From Achromobacter sp. AONIH1 (GTDB taxonomy: Bacteria; Pseudomonadota; Gammaproteobacteria; Burkholderiales; Burkholderiaceae_B), in contig NZ_CP026124.1 of the NCBI RefSeq assembly GCF_002902905.1, positions 3,038,001 to 3,102,000 of the forward strand: a stretch of 64,000 nt of DNA. The letters are read 5' to 3'. The notes below the pieces were generated by a model. It was not told the origin of the DNA, searched no databases, and saw only the letters and a list, made by a program, of their open reading frames with translations. Every line of letters begins with the position of its first letter. The stretch's first letter is position 1. The translations under genes were made by a program, and so were the position numbers. Below are positions 59,096 to 64,000 of this stretch, in pieces.

Positions 59096-61753
59096 ATGGA
59101 TTCCTTTGCCAAGGAGACGCTTCCGGTATCGCTGGAAGAAGAGATGCGCCGCAGTTACCTTGATTACGCGATGAGCGTGATCGTAGGCCGGGCGCTTCCG
59201 GATGTGCGGGACGGCCTCAAGCCCGTCCACCGGCGCGTGCTCTACGCGATGCACGAACTGAACAACGACTGGAACCGCGCCTACAAGAAGTCGGCGCGTA
59301 TCGTCGGGGACGTCATCGGTAAATACCACCCCCACGGCGACCAGTCCGTCTATGACACCATCGTCCGCATGGCGCAGGATTTCTCCATGCGTTACATGCT
59401 GGTCGACGGCCAGGGCAACTTCGGCTCGATCGACGGCGACAACGCGGCGGCGATGCGTTACACCGAAATCCGCCTGGCCAAGATCGCCCACGAACTGCTG
59501 GCCGACATCGACCAGGAAACCGTGGACTTCGGCCCCAACTACGACGGCAGCGAGCAAGAGCCGCTGCTGTTGCCGTCGCGGCTGCCCAACCTGCTGGTCA
59601 ACGGCAGCTCGGGCATCGCGGTGGGCATGGCCACCAATATTCCGCCCCACAACCTGCAGGAAGTCGTCGACGGTTGCCTGTACTGCCTGCGCAATCCGAA
59701 TTGCACGGTCGACGAGCTGATCGAGCTCATCCCGGCGCCGGACTTCCCCACGGGCGGCATCATCTACGGCATGTCGGGCGTGCGCGAAGGCTACCGCACC
59801 GGCCGCGGCCGCGTGATCATGCGTGCCAAGACGCACTTCGAAGACCTTGAAAAGGGCAACCGCCAGGCCATCGTGGTCGACGCGATCCCCTACCAGGTCA
59901 ACAAGAAGACGCTGCAGGAACGCATCGCCGAGCTGGTCAACGACAAGAAGATCGAGGGCATCTCCGACATCCGTGACGAGTCGGACAAGGACGGCATGCG
60001 CCTGGTCATCGAGCTCAAGCGCGGCGAAGTGCCCGAGGTGGTGCTGAACAACCTCTACAAGAACACGCAGCTGCAGGACACCTTCGGGATGAACCTGGTG
60101 GCGCTGGTCGACGGCCAGCCGCGCCTGCTCAACCTGAAGCAGATGCTGGACTACTTCCTGCAGCATCGCCGGGAAGTGGTCACGCGCCGCACCGTGTTCC
60201 AGCTGCGCAAGGCGCGCGAGCGCGGTCACGTGCTGGAAGGCCTGGCCGTGGCGCTGGCCAACATCGACGACTTCATCGCCATCATCAAGGCGGCGCCGAC
60301 GCCTCCCGTCGCGCGCCAGGAACTGATGGCGCGTTCGTGGGATTCGTCGCTGGTGCGTGAGATGCTGTCGCGCGCCGACGGCGACACGCCGGGCGGCCGC
60401 GAGGCTTTCCGTCCCGACGACCTGGGCGCGGAGTTTGGCCTGCAGGGCGATGGAATGTATCGCCTGAGCGATACGCAGGCGCAGGAAATCCTGAACATGC
60501 GCCTGCAGCGCCTGACCGGCCTGGAGCAGGACAAGATCGTTGGCGAATACAAGGACATCATGTCCACCATCGCCGACCTGCTCGACATCCTGGCCCGTCC
60601 GGAGCGCATCACCACCATCATTGGCGAGGAACTGCAGGCCATCAAGGCCGAGTTCTCGACCGGCGCCAAGGACACGCGTCGTTCCGACATCGAGCTCAAC
60701 GCGACCGAACTCGACACCGAAGACCTGATCACGCCCACCGACATGGTCGTGACGCTGTCGCACGGCGGCTACATCAAGAGCCAGCCGCTGTCCGAGTACC
60801 GTTCGCAGAAGCGCGGCGGCCGCGGCAAGCAGGCCACGGCGATGAAGGAAAACGACTGGATCGACCAGCTGTTCATCGCCAACACGCACGACTTCCTGCT
60901 GTGCTTCTCGAACCGCGGCCGCGTGTACTGGCTGAAGGTCTGGGAAGTGCCGCAAGGCACGCGCAACTCGCGCGGCAAGCCCATCGTGAACATGTTCCCG
61001 CTGGCTGATGGCGAGAAGATCACCGTGGTGCTGCCGGTCAAGGAATTCAGCGACGACCACTACGTGTTCATGGCGACCACGCGCGGCACGGTCAAGAAGA
61101 CCCCGCTGTCCGATTTTTCCAACCCGCGCAAGGCCGGCATCATCGCCGTGGATCTGGACGATGGCGACTACCTGATCGGCGCCGACCTGACCGACGGCAA
61201 GCATGACGTCATGCTGTTCTCCGACGCCGGCAAGGCCGTGCGCTTCGACGAGAACGACGTGCGTCCGATGGGCCGCAACGCGCGCGGCGTGCGCGGCATG
61301 CAGCTCGAGGACACCCAGACGGTGATCGCGCTGCTGGTTGCCGGCGACGAGACGCAAAGCGTGCTGACCGCCACCGAGAACGGCTACGGCAAGCGCACGC
61401 CGATCACCGAGTACACGCGCCACGGCCGCGGCACCAAGGGCATGATCGCCATCCAGACCAGCTCGCGCAACGGCAAGGTGGTCGGCGCCGTGCTGGTCAT
61501 GCCGTCAGATGAAATCATGCTGATCACCACCGGCGGCGTGCTGGTGCGCACCCGTGTCGCGGAAATCCGCGAAATGGGCCGCGCCACGCAAGGCGTGACG
61601 CTGATCAACGTCGATGACGGCAGCTCGCTGTCCGGCGTGCGGCGCGTGGTGGAAAGCGATGCCGACGACGACAGCGACCTGGATGAGAATGGCCAGGACG
61701 CCGGCGACGAAGGCGGCGACGCAACGGATTCGACGGAACCTACGGAGCAATAA
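59096..61753 (+). CDS. gyrA: DNA gyrase subunit A
   Basis: 885 residues from [20 protein letters not shown]. Catalytic Tyr in [15 protein letters not shown] and six C-terminal beta-pinwheel blades with the GyrA box QKRGGRGKQ. An acidic tail follows. Introduces negative supercoils with GyrB. The quinolone-determining segment reads [14 protein letters not shown] (Gln and Ser at the E. coli 83 and 84 positions, Asp at 87). Confidence 0.97.
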   Translation: MDSFAKETLPVSLEEEMRRSYLDYAMSVIVGRALPDVRDGLKPVHRRVLYAMHELNNDWNRAYKKSARIVGDVIGKYHPHGDQSVYDTIVRMAQDFSMRYMLVDGQGNFGSIDGDNAAAMRYTEIRLAKIAHELLADIDQETVDFGPNYDGSEQEPLLLPSRLPNLLVNGSSGIAVGMATNIPPHNLQEVVDGCLYCLRNPNCTVDELIELIPAPDFPTGGIIYGMSGVREGYRTGRGRVIMRAKTHFEDLEKGNRQAIVVDAIPYQVNKKTLQERIAELVNDKKIEGISDIRDESDKDGMRLVIELKRGEVPEVVLNNLYKNTQLQDTFGMNLVALVDGQPRLLNLKQMLDYFLQHRREVVTRRTVFQLRKARERGHVLEGLAVALANIDDFIAIIKAAPTPPVARQELMARSWDSSLVREMLSRADGDTPGGREAFRPDDLGAEFGLQGDGMYRLSDTQAQEILNMRLQRLTGLEQDKIVGEYKDIMSTIADLLDILARPERITTIIGEELQAIKAEFSTGAKDTRRSDIELNATELDTEDLITPTDMVVTLSHGGYIKSQPLSEYRSQKRGGRGKQATAMKENDWIDQLFIANTHDFLLCFSNRGRVYWLKVWEVPQGTRNSRGKPIVNMFPLADGEKITVVLPVKEFSDDHYVFMATTRGTVKKTPLSDFSNPRKAGIIAVDLDDGDYLIGADLTDGKHDVMLFSDAGKAVRFDENDVRPMGRNARGVRGMQLEDTQTVIALLVAGDETQSVLTATENGYGKRTPITEYTRHGRGTKGMIAIQTSSRNGKVVGAVLVMPSDEIMLITTGGVLVRTRVAEIREMGRATQGVTLINVDDGSSLSGVRRVVESDADDDSDLDENGQDAGDEGGDATDSTEPTEQ

Positions 61754-62883
61754 TGGCCCGCCCCTGGAACTTCTCGGCTGGCCCCTCGGCCCTGCCCGAG
61801 GTGGTATTGCGGCAAGCCGCCGCGGAAATGCTGGACTGGAACGGCAGCGGCATGTCGGTGATGGAAATGAGCCATCGCGGCAAGCATTTCGTGCAGATCT
61901 GCGACGAAGCCGAAAGCGATCTGCGCGAGCTGCTGAGCCTGCCGGCCGACTACGCCGTCATGTTCATGCAGGGCGGCGGTTCCGGGGAAAACGCCATTGT
62001 TCCCATGAATCTCATGGGACGCCGCGGCACGCCGGCCGCGGACTTCGTCGTCACGGGCCATTGGTCCAAGCGTTCGCACGCCGAAGCCGGGCGCTACGGC
62101 AGCGCCCACATCGCCGCCAGCAGCGCCCAGGCGACGCAGCTGGACGGCCGCGAGCAGGCCCCGTTCACCTGGGTGCCCGCCACCGATACCTGGCAGGTGC
62201 GCAAGGAATCCGCCTATCTGCACCTGTGCAGCAACGAGACCATCGGCGGCGTGGAATTCCTCGACTGGCCCGACACGGCCGCGCTGGGCGCGCCCGATGT
62301 GCCGCTGGTTGTGGACGCGTCCTCGCATTTCCTGTCGCGTCCGCTGGACGTCGCGCGCTGCGGCATGGTGTACGCCGGCGCGCAGAAGAACGCCGGCCCG
62401 GCCGGCGTGACCATGGTCATCGCCCGCCGCGACCTGATCGGCCACGCCTTGCCGATCTGCCCGTCGGCCTTCGACTATGCCAACGTCGCCGCCGAGCACT
62501 CGCGCTACAACACGCCGCCCACCTTCGCGATCTACATCGCCGGGCTGGTGTTCAAGTGGGTCAAGGCCAACGGCGGCGTGGCCGGCATGGAAGCCGCCAA
62601 CAAGGCCAAGGCCGACCTGCTGTACGGCTACCTGGACAGCACCAGCTTCTACCGCAATCCGATCCACGCGCCCGTGCGCTCGCGCATGAACGTGCCGTTC
62701 GTGCTGCGCGACGACTCGCTCAACGATGCCTTCCTGCAGGGCGCCGAGGCCGCCGGCCTGACGCAGCTGAAGGGGCACAAGAGCGTGGGTGGCATGCGCG
62801 CCTCCATCTACAACGCCGTGCCGCTGGCCGCGGTGCAGGACCTGGTCGCCTACCTGAAAGAATTCGAGCGCCGCCATGGATGA
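61753..62883 (+). CDS. serC: Phosphoserine aminotransferase
   Basis: 376 residues: [31 protein letters not shown], and the PLP-lysine region [19 protein letters not shown]. Acts in serine and pyridoxal phosphate synthesis. Starts on the gyrA stop region and overlaps pheA by eight bases. Confidence 0.96.
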   Translation: MARPWNFSAGPSALPEVVLRQAAAEMLDWNGSGMSVMEMSHRGKHFVQICDEAESDLRELLSLPADYAVMFMQGGGSGENAIVPMNLMGRRGTPAADFVVTGHWSKRSHAEAGRYGSAHIAASSAQATQLDGREQAPFTWVPATDTWQVRKESAYLHLCSNETIGGVEFLDWPDTAALGAPDVPLVVDASSHFLSRPLDVARCGMVYAGAQKNAGPAGVTMVIARRDLIGHALPICPSAFDYANVAAEHSRYNTPPTFAIYIAGLVFKWVKANGGVAGMEAANKAKADLLYGYLDSTSFYRNPIHAPVRSRMNVPFVLRDDSLNDAFLQGAEAAGLTQLKGHKSVGGMRASIYNAVPLAAVQDLVAYLKEFERRHG

Positions 62884-63961
62884 AGACCTGCAGCGCGCGC
62901 TGCGCCCGTTGCGCGACCGCATCGATGCGCTCGACGCGCAGATCCTCGACCTGCTGTCGCAGCGCGCTCGCGCCGCGCAGGAAGTGGGCGAGGCCAAGCA
63001 CGCCGCCCAGGCCGACGGCCCGGTGCTGCGGCCCGAGCGTGAGGCCGAAGTCATCCGCCGCCTGCAGCAGCTCAATCCCGGCCCCTTTCCGAACGCCGCC
63101 GTGGCTTCGGTCTGGACGGAAATCATCTCGGCCTGTCGCGGCCTGGAGCGCGGCATGACGGTTGCCTACCTGGGCCCGCAAGGCTCGTTCTCCGAGCAGG
63201 CGGCGCTGGAGCATTTCGGACACGCGGTGCAGAAGCTGCCGTGCCCGTCCTTCGATGAAGTGTTCCGCGCCGTCGAGGCCGGCCAGGCCGACGTGGGCAT
63301 GGTGCCGGTGGAAAATTCCACCGAAGGCGCCGTCAACCGCAGCCTGGACCTGTTGCTGAACACGCCGCTCAAGATCCTGGGCGAGCGTTCGCTGGTGATC
63401 CGTCATTGCCTGATGTCGAAATCCGGCGGCATGGACGGCATCAAGGCCATCGCCGCCCACCCGCAGGCGCTGGCCCAGTGCCAGGGCTGGCTGACCCGCA
63501 ACTATCCCGACGTCGAGCGCGTGGCCGCTTCCAGCAATTCGGAAGCGGCGCGCATGGCCGCCGCCGATCCGTCCGTCGCGGCGATCGCCGGCGAAGTGGC
63601 CGCGCCGGCCTGGGAATTGCAGGTGGTGGCCTCCGGCATCCAGGACGATCCGCACAACCGCACGCGCTTCCTGGCCATCGGCTATATCGAGCCGCTGGTC
63701 AGCGGTCAGGACAAGACCAGCCTGATCCTGGCCGTGCCGAACCGCGCCGGCGCCGTCTATGAAATGCTGGCGCCGCTGGCGGCCAATGGCGTGTCCATGA
63801 CGCGCTTCGAGTCGCGCCCGGCCCGCACCGGCCAGTGGGAATACTATTTCTACGTCGATGTCCTGGGGCACCGCAACGACGAAAACGTCGCCAGTGCCCT
63901 CGCCACCCTGCAGGCGCAGGTCGCCTATCTGAAGGTGCTGGGTTCCTACCCGGCGCCGTGA
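62876..63961 (+). CDS. pheA: Bifunctional chorismate mutase / prephenate dehydratase (P-protein)
   Basis: 361 residues. N-terminal chorismate mutase ([20 protein letters not shown]), prephenate dehydratase core ([20 protein letters not shown], then [19 protein letters not shown]) and a C-terminal ACT domain ([17 protein letters not shown]) for phenylalanine feedback. Confidence 0.96.
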   Translation: MDEDLQRALRPLRDRIDALDAQILDLLSQRARAAQEVGEAKHAAQADGPVLRPEREAEVIRRLQQLNPGPFPNAAVASVWTEIISACRGLERGMTVAYLGPQGSFSEQAALEHFGHAVQKLPCPSFDEVFRAVEAGQADVGMVPVENSTEGAVNRSLDLLLNTPLKILGERSLVIRHCLMSKSGGMDGIKAIAAHPQALAQCQGWLTRNYPDVERVAASSNSEAARMAAADPSVAAIAGEVAAPAWELQVVASGIQDDPHNRTRFLAIGYIEPLVSGQDKTSLILAVPNRAGAVYEMLAPLAANGVSMTRFESRPARTGQWEYYFYVDVLGHRNDENVASALATLQAQVAYLKVLGSYPAP

Positions 63962-63970
63962 GCCTTCACC

Positions 63971-64000
63971 ATGACCAACGCATCCAAGCCTCTCGTCGCC
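63971..64000 (+). CDS. Start of the next aromatic-pathway gene (truncated by window end)
   Basis: ATG at 63971 opens MTNASKPLVA, nine bases after the pheA stop. In Alcaligenaceae a histidinol-phosphate aminotransferase or prephenate dehydrogenase gene usually follows. Too short to identify. Confidence 0.5.
   Translation, partial: MTNASKPLVA

Noticed and set aside
59330..59372. Gln at the GyrA position equivalent to Ser-83 considered as a quinolone-resistance mutation
   Set aside because: Gln at this place is, as I recall, the wild type in Achromobacter and close relatives, and Asp-87 is intact.
59072..61423. 783-codon minus-strand frame opposite gyrA
   Set aside because: gyrA on the plus strand is unambiguous. 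The antisense frame is an effect of high GC at third positions.

Overview
The window is a chromosomal segment of a GC-rich betaproteobacterium of the family Alcaligenaceae, most likely Bordetella or Achromobacter. The evidence is the gene order ompA-ubiG-gph and gyrA-serC-pheA, the short OmpA with its Bordetella-like N-terminus, and a tmRNA that encodes the tag ANDERFALAA. A complete-looking 45.9 kb prophage (8537-54461) sits in the 3' end of the tmRNA gene.

Left host flank (1-8536). A minus-strand operon runs wecB-like UDP-GlcNAc 2-epimerase, BcsB-like periplasmic subunit, NfrB-like glycosyltransferase with a C-terminal MshEN-type domain, and NfrA-like outer-membrane TPR protein. The set matches the Nfr (N4 glycan receptor) type of c-di-GMP-controlled exopolysaccharide pathway. 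The BcsB-like gene carries an in-frame amber codon between its signal peptide and the mature protein. A CzcD-type cation exporter and the original ssrA terminator follow.

Prophage, left arm (8537-20336, minus strand). A leftward early operon starts at a PL-like promoter with repressor operators and a boxA/boxB-like nut site. It carries a diversity-generating retroelement (DGR): two target genes with variable repeats VR2 and VR1, avd, the template repeat TR, and a reverse transcriptase. All 27 TR/VR differences lie at TR adenines, and both VRs are followed by the same stable hairpin. Further along are small genes, a ParB-like gene, lar, xis and int. A secreted LprI-family moron and the CI-like repressor lie upstream of this operon.

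Prophage, right arm (20337-51789, plus strand). The order is Cro-like switch, small early genes, YbcO-like nuclease, O-like initiator with four iterons inside the gene, DnaB helicase, a PDDEXK-type nuclease, a tRNA-Gly(TCC) between two terminators, then a lambda-type head module (TerS, TerL, W, B, C, scaffold, D, E). This is joined to a Mu-type contractile tail (sheath, tube, -1 frameshifted chaperone, tape measure, N, P, 45, 46, 47, 48, fibre, fibre chaperone) and a lysis cassette (holins, transglycosylase endolysin, Rz/Rz1). The phage is therefore a mosaic temperate myovirus.

Prophage right end (51781-54424, minus strand). A five-gene operon behind a strong promoter with a palindromic operator begins with an AcrIF11-like (ADP-ribosyltransferase type anti-CRISPR) gene followed by an Aca-like HTH gene. 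The other three genes are unrecognised. Just before attR the phage supplies its own copy of the ssrA terminator.

Right host flank (54425-64000): ssrA (tmRNA), an MFS exporter, gph, ubiG, ompA, gyrA, serC, pheA and the first codons of the next gene. No CRISPR array, rRNA or insertion sequence was seen.
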